Assembly: GCA_020052735.1 (NCBI GenBank)
Contig: JAGVON010000076.1
Span: forward strand, 1 to 35,357
Reading direction: 5' to 3'
From: an archaeon
GTDB lineage: Archaea > Micrarchaeota > Micrarchaeia > Anstonellales > Bilamarchaeaceae
Length of the DNA: 35,357 nucleotides
A program made the translations under genes and the position numbers. Positions 1 through 8,738 of this stretch are shown piece after piece. The notes below the pieces were generated by a model, which saw only the letters and a list, made by a program, of their open reading frames with translations, searched no databases and had not been told where the DNA came from. Each line of letters opens with the position of its first letter. Positions within the stretch are counted from its first letter, which is position 1.

Positions 1-995
1 GGGTCCCCGATTAGCAGTATGTGGACGTCGTCCCTCAGGGGCGCATCCCCCTTCATCATCTTGTTCTTGGTGCCGCCGAAAAGCTGGAGCGCAAGCGCCT
101 GTTTCACTTCGTTGTAACCGTAAATTGCGGGGGCGACCGAGGCGATAACCTTCCTTTCAAGGGAAGGGTCGCGCGACAGTTCTATTATTTTTTTTTCTTC
201 TTCCCTGCTTATCTCTATCTCTTCAAAGTCCCTCTTGAGGCTGCGCGCATGGATGGCTTCCACGCACCGCCCGTATACAAATTCCCTCTTTTGTTTTACG
301 TTCGTGGGGATTTTCAGCCTTAGAATTCCGCATACCTCTATGTTTTCCCCGGGCGTTATCTTGTTGACCAGGTCGTCCTCCAGCCAGATCTCCATCTTTG
401 CGGCGAGCGAGCCGCCGCTTACCTTTTCCAGCAAATCCTGGACCTCCGCCTTCTGGAGGTCGGTGAATGTGCCTTCTTCCTCTACCGGGACCAATGCCAG
501 CTTCTTGCATGCGTCGCACTTCTTGGGCTCGTGGAAATTCCTTCCCACCAAAACCTTGTATTCGGTGTCGCATGCCTGGCACTTGTATTTCGCCATTTTC
601 ACCTTGTGCATGACGTCCGTGCGCTTGGTTACGACGCCCCTGAACGTGACGAGCTCGTTGAGGCTCTTGGAGCCGATGTGCTCAATCATTGCGGTATCCG
701 CGGAAGGGCCGTTGAAAAAGCGCACGTGCGGCGAGAAAATGCCCGTGCCGGAAGGGAGGGTCTTGTTCTGGTTTTTTATCGCCTGCTCCGCCGCCTCCAC
801 GACCAGTTCGGGGGACTCTATGAGCGCGTCGCTGAGTGCGGGGTCAAACTTTTCCAGCTCGCCGTAATCCACCTCTATGCTCCTTATCCTGGGGTATGCG
901 AGAAGGACGTCGTTTATCTTTTCCTTATGGATGGTGGTGAAGAACTCCTCGAAGGAGGAGATGAGAGATGATAAGTCCTGGTTTTTGTCCGCCAT
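1..995 (-). CDS. mcm: Replicative DNA helicase MCM (N-terminal part, runs off the left edge)
   Basis: Hand translation from ATG at 995: MADKNQDLSSLISSFEEFFTTIHKEKINDVLLAYPRIRSIEVDYGELEKFDP...; zinc-binding pattern YKCQACDTEYKVLVGRNFHEPKKCDACKK; EIEISREEEKKIIELSRDPSLERKVIASVAPAIYGYNEVKQALALQLFGG; ends at the start of Walker A (LLIGDP). Missing from the ORF track because it is truncated. Confidence 0.95.
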   Translation of the reverse strand, partial: MADKNQDLSSLISSFEEFFTTIHKEKINDVLLAYPRIRSIEVDYGELEKFDPALSDALIESPELVVEAAEQAIKNQNKTLPSGTGIFSPHVRFFNGPSADTAMIEHIGSKSLNELVTFRGVVTKRTDVMHKVKMAKYKCQACDTEYKVLVGRNFHEPKKCDACKKLALVPVEEEGTFTDLQKAEVQDLLEKVSGGSLAAKMEIWLEDDLVNKITPGENIEVCGILRLKIPTNVKQKREFVYGRCVEAIHARSLKRDFEEIEISREEEKKIIELSRDPSLERKVIASVAPAIYGYNEVKQALALQLFGGTKNKMMKGDAPLRDDVHILLIGD

Positions 996-1157
996 CCGCC
1001 CACCAGAATGTGCGGTCTTGATTTGGTTGGGAGGGTTATAAAAAGTATGGGTGGTTTGTTTCCGGTAATCGTTCGTGTAAGTGCATGGAAGATAAGTATT
1101 AAATTCTGTTGTCCGCAGGTATTTACTTCTCCCAGCATTACACTCAATGATGGGGGA

Positions 1158-1230
1158 GGGGTCGTGAGCTAACCTGGCATGCTGCCAGCTTCGGGAGCTG
1201 GTTGTCTGGGTTCAAATCCCGGCGACCCCA
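1158..1230 (+). tRNA. tRNA-Pro (anticodon CGG)
   Basis: Cloverleaf: acceptor GGGGTCG/CGACCCC, anticodon arm CCAGC-TTCGGGA-GCTGG (CGG), T arm CTGGG-TTCAAAT-CCCGG, discriminator A, no encoded CCA. Confidence 0.95.
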
Positions 1231-1259
1231 ATAGAATTTCATATTCTCCCCATCGCCCG

Positions 1260-1976
1260 TTACTTCCCGAAAAACAGCGCCTTCACGAAGTCCTTAACTT
1301 CCTCATACATCTCCTTCCCGTTGGGGCTGGGGAGCATGGAGTCTATCTTCCCCATATCTGTATCTGCATAATGGTGGGTGGTCGCAATTATGCGCGGGTC
1401 CACCCTGTTCCTGTTCGCAAGCCGCACCAGCCACATGTAGAATTTCTTACTGTCGTATTCCATGCCTATGCAGGCCCAAGCGTCGTAGAGGTCCTTCGCG
1501 GCACCCCTGCGCGTGAATGCGAGCATCTTCTCCGCGAAAAGGACCTCAAAGGGATAGACGCGGAAGCCCGCGTCTGCAAGGGGATAACCGAGAATCTCAA
1601 ACATTGATTTCGCTTTTTTATATTCCGCTTTTGCGGGGGTGTAGGAACGGGCCAGGTCTATCTGCACCCCATCCGCAGAGAAGCGGTAGAAAATATCGGA
1701 GCGGGTGAGCTCCCTGTAATGCTTGCTGAGCAGGGCGTGGATGGAATCCGTGTTCCTAGCCTCCAGGTCTATATCGTAGGAAAGCCGCTGCTTGTCCCCG
1801 AAATAGAACAGGTTGAGGGCGGTGCCTCCGAAAAGGACCGCCTTCGCCCCTAGAAGGCCGTCCAACTCCCTCAGCGTGGCGAGCACTCCGTAGCCCTTGT
1901 CCAGCTTTTCATGGGAGATGCCCGTCCTTGCGGCCATGTCGCGAAGCACGTTCTCCAGTTCCGGGGGTTTTGCCAT
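1260..1976 (-). CDS. AbiEii-like nucleotidyltransferase (type IV TA toxin family)
   Basis: 238 aa; AVLFGGTALNLFYFGDKQRLSYDIDLEA matches the GG(T)xLxx...RxSxDIDL signature of AbiEii/DUF1814 nucleotidyltransferases. Confidence 0.8.
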   Translation of the reverse strand: MAKPPELENVLRDMAARTGISHEKLDKGYGVLATLRELDGLLGAKAVLFGGTALNLFYFGDKQRLSYDIDLEARNTDSIHALLSKHYRELTRSDIFYRFSADGVQIDLARSYTPAKAEYKKAKSMFEILGYPLADAGFRVYPFEVLFAEKMLAFTRRGAAKDLYDAWACIGMEYDSKKFYMWLVRLANRNRVDPRIIATTHHYADTDMGKIDSMLPSPNGKEMYEEVKDFVKALFFGK

Positions 1977-2029
1977 GTATCCGTTGTGTATGGGAACATA
2001 TTTAAATTTAAGTATCCAAAATGACTAAT

Positions 2030-2761
2030 ATGTCACTTTCAACTAAATATTTAAAACAAAGGCTCTTCAGGGAGCTGCCGGACGTCTTCAGCCACAGGAA
2101 CGTCGCCGCGTGGATGCAGGACAGGGCCGCGTTCCGCCTCATTGCGGAGTGGGGGAAGGCAGGCGCCATAAGGAAGGCGGGCAGGGGCATTTATGCGAAG
2201 GTGGGGGGCGACGCCTATCTCATCGCCTCGCAGGTTTTCGGCGGGTACATCTCATTTTCTTCTGCGCTTTACCTGCGGGGCCTCAAGACGGAGACGGAAA
2301 AACGGATTTTTGTTGCCGTGTCATCGGCAAAAAAGCCGCTTGTGCTTTCTTCGGTCACCATAATCCCGGTTCGGATGAAGGGGTTCGTAACTGGATACGG
2401 AATGGTAAAAAGGGAAAAACATGACCTGCCTGTCGCAACAATGCCAAAAACCCTCTTTGACATGTGCCACAGGCCCGGGCATGCGGACTTCTACTGCATG
2501 TACCGGGCGATGAACTGGAATCCTTTCGCAAAAGAGGATTGGGAAGAGCTGCTCGGGTATGCAAGGATGGCGCCCCTCAGCACGGTGAGGAGGATCGGGT
2601 ACATCACGGAGGGGAAGGCGCCCGCGTGGTTCATCAAAAAGCTGGAGAAGCTGAACAAGCCCATGGGGGTTTCTTTTCTTTACGGGAAGGGAGGGCATTA
2701 CGACAGGAAGTGGCGCATATATGATGAGCAGAGGGTAAGAAGGTGGGTTGGGGAGGAATAG
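2030..2761 (+). CDS. AbiEi-like winged-helix antitoxin/transcriptional regulator
   Basis: ORF 2021..2761; ATG at 2030 preferred because TATA lies about 27 nt upstream. N-terminal HTH-like part (VAAWMQDRAAFRLIAEWGKAGAIRKAGRGIYAKV), then SSALYLRGL...PVATMPKTLFDMCHRP, typical of AbiEi-like proteins; divergent to AbiEii. Confidence 0.7.
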   Translation: MSLSTKYLKQRLFRELPDVFSHRNVAAWMQDRAAFRLIAEWGKAGAIRKAGRGIYAKVGGDAYLIASQVFGGYISFSSALYLRGLKTETEKRIFVAVSSAKKPLVLSSVTIIPVRMKGFVTGYGMVKREKHDLPVATMPKTLFDMCHRPGHADFYCMYRAMNWNPFAKEDWEELLGYARMAPLSTVRRIGYITEGKAPAWFIKKLEKLNKPMGVSFLYGKGGHYDRKWRIYDEQRVRRWVGEE

Positions 2762-2764
2762 GCT

Positions 2765-4042
2765 TCAGGCGGGCTTTATCTCCACCTTCATCATTTCCGA
2801 GACGATCCTCGCGAGGAATTGCTTCCCTTTTTCGGTAAGCGCACCGCGGCACTCATCCTCTTCCTTCAACAGACCATTCTGCTTTAGGAATTCCACCGAT
2901 GGCTCCCACCAGTCGGTATCGACCATATTTCCGAAGACGAGCGGCATGAGGGAGACGCGTATGTCAAGCCCGGCTTTCGCAAGGCTTGCGAACTGTTCGT
3001 CTTCCATCAGGCTGTCCACCACGTTTGCGAATGGGGGGCTGAAGTGCCTGAAAGCAGGCATTTTGGAAAGCACTCTTTCCGAAGCGACATTGGTCACGTG
3101 GAGAAGGAATGCAACCTTGTGCACCAACTGTTCCATGGAAACGCCGGATATGCCAAACTCCCGGGCTATTTCGTCCAGCGGGATGGCTGTAAGGAGCGCT
3201 CTCACCTTGATTTGGGTGGACGCATCGTGGCAATAGCTTTCCATGCACGCCTCACCGCACTCGGCTCCTATGATCTGTAACGGAGCAAGATCCTGGAGCC
3301 GCCCGGATTTTGCCAGGTTCTGTATCGTGGCTGCCGACCATATGTGGCCAAGCACGCTGCTGGGCTGGAACGCTTCAAAATCGCCTGCATATTTGTCCGT
3401 GAAATAGGAAAGCGCATGCGCAAGAACCCAGGCGCGGGAAATGGTTATGAGGTGCCCTGTTGCCGCAGCGCCCACCTCATGCGGCACGGCATTCTTATCC
3501 CCGGGATTGGAGTTGAGATATAAGTTCGCGAGGAATTCGAAAATCTCATGCGCGAAGAACACCTTCCCGGCCTCCAGCGCCATGTGCCCCACGCTGAGCA
3601 TCTCGGCGGGGGTTATGGCCCCTTCAGCAATGTCGCTCCGCACTATGGAGTCCAGGTAGAAAAAGCGGTCGCCTAGCCTGTTCGCGAGTTTCTCCGCTTT
3701 CCTGCCCAGGCTGGCTTCCGGGGCCTTCTGCCCGCAAATTTTCTTGAACTCATCCCGCGCCGGGGGGGCCATTTTCATTACTATTTGCTTTGGGTCGCGC
3801 CCGCCTAACCTTGCATTCGGGTCGGGCAAGCCCAGTACTGCGCTCACCAAGGTCGCAAAACCGCCGCTTCTGTCCATTGGGGCGGGGCGGGGAAACGCGA
3901 GGGCGCGCATTTCATCACGTTCCTCCGGTTCCGCCGGAATGTTCCTGCCGTGCCTGAACCTCCCCAGGCCCGTTTTTGCATCAGGGCCTGAACCACGCGC
4001 TTCCGCCCTTTCTCTGCATTCATCAGCATGTAATCTGCGCAT
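2765..4042 (-). CDS. Hypothetical protein, 425 aa, no recognised family
   Basis: Long ORF with TATA-like TTTAAATATATA upstream; C-terminal segment NGLLKEEDECRGALTEKGKQFLARIV resembles a winged-helix end. Confidence 0.75.
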   Translation of the reverse strand: MRRLHADECRERAEARGSGPDAKTGLGRFRHGRNIPAEPEERDEMRALAFPRPAPMDRSGGFATLVSAVLGLPDPNARLGGRDPKQIVMKMAPPARDEFKKICGQKAPEASLGRKAEKLANRLGDRFFYLDSIVRSDIAEGAITPAEMLSVGHMALEAGKVFFAHEIFEFLANLYLNSNPGDKNAVPHEVGAAATGHLITISRAWVLAHALSYFTDKYAGDFEAFQPSSVLGHIWSAATIQNLAKSGRLQDLAPLQIIGAECGEACMESYCHDASTQIKVRALLTAIPLDEIAREFGISGVSMEQLVHKVAFLLHVTNVASERVLSKMPAFRHFSPPFANVVDSLMEDEQFASLAKAGLDIRVSLMPLVFGNMVDTDWWEPSVEFLKQNGLLKEEDECRGALTEKGKQFLARIVSEMMKVEIKPA

Positions 4043-4091
4043 AGAAACCGGAATTATTGTGTCCGGAACTGTTTAAATATATAAGAGATAA

Positions 4092-4796
4092 TCAGGCGAG
4101 CGTTATCTCTATTCTCTCTTTCCCTTTTCCGAGGTTCTTTCTTTTGAGCTTTAGGGCGCCGATTTCCCTCAAATTCTTCAGATGCGTACCTCCGCAGGGG
4201 CACTTCCATTCGCCCATTTCCCACCAGCGGCGTTCGGAGTTTCCAGTTTCCACATCGCTGCTGCGATGACCGGCAGAATTCTGCGGAATTCCGCCATCCA
4301 GTTGCCCGTTTCCAGTCTCGTAATAGGTTTTGATTTCCATTCCTTTGGAGATTAGTTCATTCACTTCCTTTTCCAGTTCCAGAAGGATGGATGAAACGGA
4401 TTCCGGGAATTCGTAATCTATTCTTGATTTTTCATTTGTAACGTTGGAGCCAATCAACTTTTTTACGCCGGTTTTCCTTTCAAAAAGGAACCATACAATA
4501 TGAGCGGCGGTGTGCAATTTCATTATTCTGTAGCGCTTATCCCAGTCAATAGCCACGCGGACTTCTTGTCCAGGTGCAAAAGTTGGCGGCGACTCTAATA
4601 TGTAAGTTATGCTCCCGTCCGCCTCCTTCCTTGCCTCCTTTACAGGGATTCCGCCAACCGTCCCGGAATCGGATTCCTGCCCACCGGAAAAGGCGAAGAA
4701 AATGGATTGGGAGAGCTTTACTTCGTTGCCGTTGATTGATTCCACTATTGCGGTGCATTCCTTGAGGTAAGGGTCTTCCCAGAATAATTTCCTCAT
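4092..4796 (-). CDS. alaX: AlaX-type alanyl-tRNA editing protein
   Basis: FSGGQESDSGTVGGI, HTAAHIVWFLF (HxxxH metal motif), KCPCGGTHLKNLREIGALKLKRKNLGKGKERIEI. ATG at 4796 (MRKLFWEDPYLKEC) preferred; TATA about 27 nt upstream. Confidence 0.9.
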   Translation of the reverse strand: MRKLFWEDPYLKECTAIVESINGNEVKLSQSIFFAFSGGQESDSGTVGGIPVKEARKEADGSITYILESPPTFAPGQEVRVAIDWDKRYRIMKLHTAAHIVWFLFERKTGVKKLIGSNVTNEKSRIDYEFPESVSSILLELEKEVNELISKGMEIKTYYETGNGQLDGGIPQNSAGHRSSDVETGNSERRWWEMGEWKCPCGGTHLKNLREIGALKLKRKNLGKGKERIEITLA

Positions 4797-4857
4797 AAGC
4801 GGATTAGTAATGGCAATTATTTTAAACCTGATAAGAGCAGGCAGAAGAGGTGTAACC

Positions 4858-6264
4858 ATGGCATACGGAGGATATACTTATTTTGATGCGAAATATGAGC
4901 CTGCGAAGGATGATTTTATCGTCCTCATATGGGCAAAGGGAACTGCGCCAATAGAGAAGATAGCGGAAGGGATCGCCTCGGAAAGCAGCGTGGGCACCTG
5001 GACCAAATTGAAAACGATGAACCAGTTCGTTTGGGAGCACCTGCGTGCGAGGGTTTTCAAGATACATAACGTGGGCAAGAACGCTGGCTTCATCTGGATC
5101 GCTTATCCGTATGAGCACTTTGACTCCAAAAACATAATGCAGTTCTGCGCCTCCGTGATGGGCAACATCTTCGGGCTGAAGGAACTGGAAGAATTGTATG
5201 TGTGCGACATAAAATTCCCCCTGAAATACCAAAAACAATTCCCGGGGCCGAAAGCCGGGATGGAGGGGGTAAGGAGGTATGTGGGCACGGAAAAGAGCAG
5301 GAGGCCCCATACCGGAACTATTCCTAAACCAAAAGTTGGGCTGAACCCGAAGGAATTCGCGCATGTTGCGTATGAGAGCTGGATTGGCGGCCTGGATTTC
5401 GTAAAAGATGATGAGAACCTAGTGGACCAGAAGTTCTGCCCGTTCAAGGAAAGATTCCATGAGGTTGTGAATGCCGCTGAACGGGTGGAGAAGGAGACGG
5501 GGCGGAAGGTGCTCTATTCTCCAAATATTTCGGACAGGTACGACCGGATGATGGACAGGATGGATTACGTGAAGGCGCACGGATGGCCGATGGTGATGAT
5601 GGATGTTTATCTAATGGGCTTTTCCGTGCTTCCGATGGCGCTGGAGCAGGCGCACAGATACAATCTCTTTACGCATGCCCACCGCGCGGGGTATGCAGCG
5701 GCGCACAGGGGGAATTACGGGGCCAACTTTGTGATTTATGAGAAGTATTACAGGATGCTGGGGGTGGACCAGCTGCACATAGGGACCGGAGTTGGGAAGA
5801 TGGAGGGCGGCCCCCTCTTGATTAAGAGATTGCACCAGGTTGCGGATGAGAAAAAGGGGCCGGCGAAAATGTATCTGGGAATGCTGGACTTTGAATGGGC
5901 TCCACATATCAAACCGATATTCTCCGTATCTTCCGGAGGGATGGATGCGGGGAAAGTGGAGGCCTCGGTCGCCCTGCACGGAAGGGACGTGGTGGTGCAG
6001 GCAGGAGGCGGGATACATGGGCATCCCCTGGGAACCCGCGGAGGGGCTGCTTCCATGCGGCAGGCCGTGGATGCGGTTGCGAAGGGCATTTCCCTTCCAG
6101 CTTATGCGAAAACACATAAGGAACTGAAAATGGCGCTGGACAAATTCGGGTATGTAAGCCCGAAAGCCGTGTTGAAGGAACTGGCGGATGAAAAGAAGAA
6201 TTGCAAAAAGATGGATGCGGAAGTCCTGAGGCAAGGGAGAGGGGGGATGGAAAAGTATTCGTGA
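4858..6264 (+). CDS. rbcL: Ribulose-1,5-bisphosphate carboxylase large chain, archaeal form III type
   Basis: GTIPKPKVGL, GGLDFVKDDEN (carbamylated Lys motif), HAHRAG, QLHIGTGVGKMEGG, SVSSGG, QAGGGIHGHPLGT. ATG at 4858 preceded by AGAGGTG SD-like site. Confidence 0.95.
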   Translation: MAYGGYTYFDAKYEPAKDDFIVLIWAKGTAPIEKIAEGIASESSVGTWTKLKTMNQFVWEHLRARVFKIHNVGKNAGFIWIAYPYEHFDSKNIMQFCASVMGNIFGLKELEELYVCDIKFPLKYQKQFPGPKAGMEGVRRYVGTEKSRRPHTGTIPKPKVGLNPKEFAHVAYESWIGGLDFVKDDENLVDQKFCPFKERFHEVVNAAERVEKETGRKVLYSPNISDRYDRMMDRMDYVKAHGWPMVMMDVYLMGFSVLPMALEQAHRYNLFTHAHRAGYAAAHRGNYGANFVIYEKYYRMLGVDQLHIGTGVGKMEGGPLLIKRLHQVADEKKGPAKMYLGMLDFEWAPHIKPIFSVSSGGMDAGKVEASVALHGRDVVVQAGGGIHGHPLGTRGGAASMRQAVDAVAKGISLPAYAKTHKELKMALDKFGYVSPKAVLKELADEKKNCKKMDAEVLRQGRGGMEKYS

Positions 6265-6270
6265 ATTGTT

Positions 6271-8046
6271 TCAAAAGAAGAACGTATCAAGGATGTGCGC
6301 CGCAACGGCTCCCAGCAGCACCGCGAATACCATCTCAAAAACCGAGATCGCGAGCGCCTTCTTCCAGCCGAATTCCCTCCTTAGCGTCTCTATCGTTGCG
6401 AGGCAGGGGATGTAGAATATCGTGACAATCGTCAGGACGACCATCTGCACGGGCGTGAAGAGTGCGCCGAGGTCCGCAGTCCCGTAGAGGATTGCGGGGA
6501 CGATTATCACCATCTCCTTGCGCACAATCCCGAAGAGGAGGAGCGTGCCGGCGAACGCGGGGAGCCCGAGCCAGCCCACCGTCACCGGGGAAAGGATGGA
6601 ATCCAGGGCGCCGAGGGCGCCGGCAAGCTGGAGAAGGGCGAGCAGGAGCCCTCCCGCCATATAGTATGGGAATACGATGGTGAGCAGGGATTTCGTGCGG
6701 AAGATTGTCTGCTTCACGACCACGGAAAGGGAAGGCATCCTGTAGCGCGGCATCTCCATTATGAGGCCCACGGGCTCCCCGGGAAGGATTTTGAACGCCA
6801 GTTTTGCGAGGATTGCGACCACCACGAGGTTCAGCGCATAAATTGCGAGGGCCCACTGGATTCCGAGGAAGGCGCCCACGAGCGCGAGGATTACAACGGT
6901 GCGGGCGGTGCAGGGGATCAGCGTGACCGCAAAGGCGGTGATGAGGCGGTCGCGCTCGTATTCCATCATCCTGCAGCCGATGCATGCGGGAACATTGCAT
7001 CCGTATCCGAGGAGGAGGGGGATTATCGCCTTCCCGTGGAAGCCGATGCGGTGGGCAAGCCCGTCCAGCAGGTAGGCGACGCGGGTAATGTAGCCGGTGT
7101 CCTCAAGGATGGAGAGCAGGAAGTAAAAGGGGAGCACGAATGGGAGCACGAGCGTGAGCCCGGCCACGAAGCCGCCCACCAGCCCTTCCCAGATGAGGTT
7201 CTCGGCAAGCGCGGAAGGCGGAGGGCGGAATGCGTTGAAGAAATTCCCGATTTCGGAGGAAAGGAAGCCGCCAACGGTGAAGATGGAATAGAAGACGCCC
7301 CCGAGCACAAGGAACATTATGGCATAGCCGAAGAGCCCGTGCGTTGTAATGTCATCAAGCCTTTCCGCCAGGCCGTCAGCTGGGGGTGCGGATTCCTGCA
7401 CCTTTGATGCGATTTTTGCCGCCTTGGCGTATATGCACTTGCTCAGTGCAATGGATGGGGATTTGGGGCAGGGCTTGCATACGCCACGCTTTGCTTTTTT
7501 GCCCGTGGAATCCATGCAGCGCAGGATGAGCTCCTGCACGCCCACGCCCTTTGTGGCCACCGTGGGCACGACCGGGACGCCCAGGAGGCGGGAAAGTTTT
7601 TTCGCGTCTATCCTGATGCCCCTCCTGCGGGCGACGTCCGCCTGGTTCAGTGCGATTACGACCGGGACGCCCAGCCCAAGGAGCTGCAGCGTGAAGAAGA
7701 GGTTGCGCTCAAGCGCGGCGCTGTCTATCACGTTGATCACCGCGTCCGGCTTTTCCTTCAGGATGTATTCCTCGCTGACGCGCTCCTCAAGCGAGAAGGT
7801 GGAGAAGGAGTAGATGCCGGGCAGGTCTATCACCCCAATCTCACAATCATGGAAAAGGAGCTTCCCCTCCGCCATCTCCACGGTCTTCCCCGGCCAGTTC
7901 GCGACGTGCTGGGACATCCCCGTGAGGTGGTTGAAGAGGGCGCTCTTGCCCACGTTCGCGTTCCCTGCGAGGGCAAACTTCAGTTTTTTTGCGCCGGGGG
8001 CGGCAGCGCCGCTGCGGCGCGGCGTGCAGCAGGGAACGGACGTCAC
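6271..8046 (-). CDS. feoB: Ferrous iron transport protein B
   Basis: N-terminal G domain ALAGNANVGKSALFNHLTGMSQHVANWPGKTVE; VIDLPGIYSF; multi-TM C-terminal region with LLLGYGCNVPACIGCR. Confidence 0.95.
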   Translation of the reverse strand: MTSVPCCTPRRSGAAAPGAKKLKFALAGNANVGKSALFNHLTGMSQHVANWPGKTVEMAEGKLLFHDCEIGVIDLPGIYSFSTFSLEERVSEEYILKEKPDAVINVIDSAALERNLFFTLQLLGLGVPVVIALNQADVARRRGIRIDAKKLSRLLGVPVVPTVATKGVGVQELILRCMDSTGKKAKRGVCKPCPKSPSIALSKCIYAKAAKIASKVQESAPPADGLAERLDDITTHGLFGYAIMFLVLGGVFYSIFTVGGFLSSEIGNFFNAFRPPPSALAENLIWEGLVGGFVAGLTLVLPFVLPFYFLLSILEDTGYITRVAYLLDGLAHRIGFHGKAIIPLLLGYGCNVPACIGCRMMEYERDRLITAFAVTLIPCTARTVVILALVGAFLGIQWALAIYALNLVVVAILAKLAFKILPGEPVGLIMEMPRYRMPSLSVVVKQTIFRTKSLLTIVFPYYMAGGLLLALLQLAGALGALDSILSPVTVGWLGLPAFAGTLLLFGIVRKEMVIIVPAILYGTADLGALFTPVQMVVLTIVTIFYIPCLATIETLRREFGWKKALAISVFEMVFAVLLGAVAAHILDTFFF

Positions 8047-8642
8047 TTCGCTACCTCCACGAAAACCTTTCCAGCGACCGTCCTGCCCAGGGCGAGGGTT
8101 GTGCCCCTGACGGATATTTTAACCGGGCCGCGGAATGGGGCGGCCTTTATCAGCGTTACGGCGGTCCCCTCGGTCAGGCCCATGTCCGCGAGCCTCTGGG
8201 ATGCCTTTGCGCCTGCCTCTATCCTTCTGACACTCCCTTTCCCGCCGGTGCGGAGGGACGTGAGAGGCACGAAGCCCGCGTCCAGCACGGCCTTCCGCAG
8301 GCGCCTCTCCACCTCGTCGGAAACCGCGTGCTCAAGGACGCATGCCTCGTCGTGCAGCTTGTCCTTCCTTATGCCTATGGTTTCAAGGAAGCGCTCTATG
8401 ACGCGGTGCCTGCGGAGGACGCGGCCGCCCTCCTTCCTCCCTTTTTCCGTAAGCTCTATCTTTCCGTACCGCTCGTATCCAAGGAAGCCGGAGGAGGCGA
8501 GCTTGCGCAGCATCTCGCTCACGCTCGCGGGGGAGATTTTGAGCATGGATGAGAGCTCTTTTACGGTTGGTTCCCTCTTTGCCTCGGTTATCCTCGCGAG
8601 CGCCTCAAGGTATTCCTCAACGCTTGCCCTGCCTTCGTGCAT
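8043..8642 (-). CDS. DtxR/MntR-family metal-dependent repressor with C-terminal FeoA/SH3-like domain
   Basis: VEEYLEALARITE...VKELSSMLKISPASVSEMLRKLASSGFLGYERYGKIELTEKG...RRHRVIERFL...HDEACVLEHAVSDEVERRL; C-terminal FeoA-like segment; 4-bp overlap with feoB. Confidence 0.9.
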   Translation of the reverse strand: MHEGRASVEEYLEALARITEAKREPTVKELSSMLKISPASVSEMLRKLASSGFLGYERYGKIELTEKGRKEGGRVLRRHRVIERFLETIGIRKDKLHDEACVLEHAVSDEVERRLRKAVLDAGFVPLTSLRTGGKGSVRRIEAGAKASQRLADMGLTEGTAVTLIKAAPFRGPVKISVRGTTLALGRTVAGKVFVEVAK

Positions 8643-8647
8643 GTTAA

Positions 8648-8663
8648 GTTAGGTAATCCTAAC
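8648..8663. promoter_or_regulatory. Putative DtxR-type operator
   Basis: Perfect inverted repeat GTTAGG-TAAT-CCTAAC between TATA (TTTTATAAA, about 8665-8673) and the dtxR ATG at 8642. Confidence 0.7.
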
Positions 8664-8738
8664 ATTTTATAAATGGGTTCCAGTCCCTCTAGGGTTTGGG
8701 CTGGAGGCGGGCGGAAACCGTTGCTGAAAACCGGATTT

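Noticed and set aside
185-198. T9 homopolymer followed by CTTCTTC in mcm as a possible programmed frameshift site
   Set aside because: The minus-strand frame reads through sensibly (EEEKKIIEL) in a variable linker; nothing else supports slippage.
235-971. + strand ORFs 235..867 and 531..971
   Set aside because: Antisense to a clearly recognisable MCM reading frame.
7849-8652. 267-aa + strand ORF across the feoB/dtxR junction
   Set aside because: Antisense to two well-recognised genes; no family resemblance.
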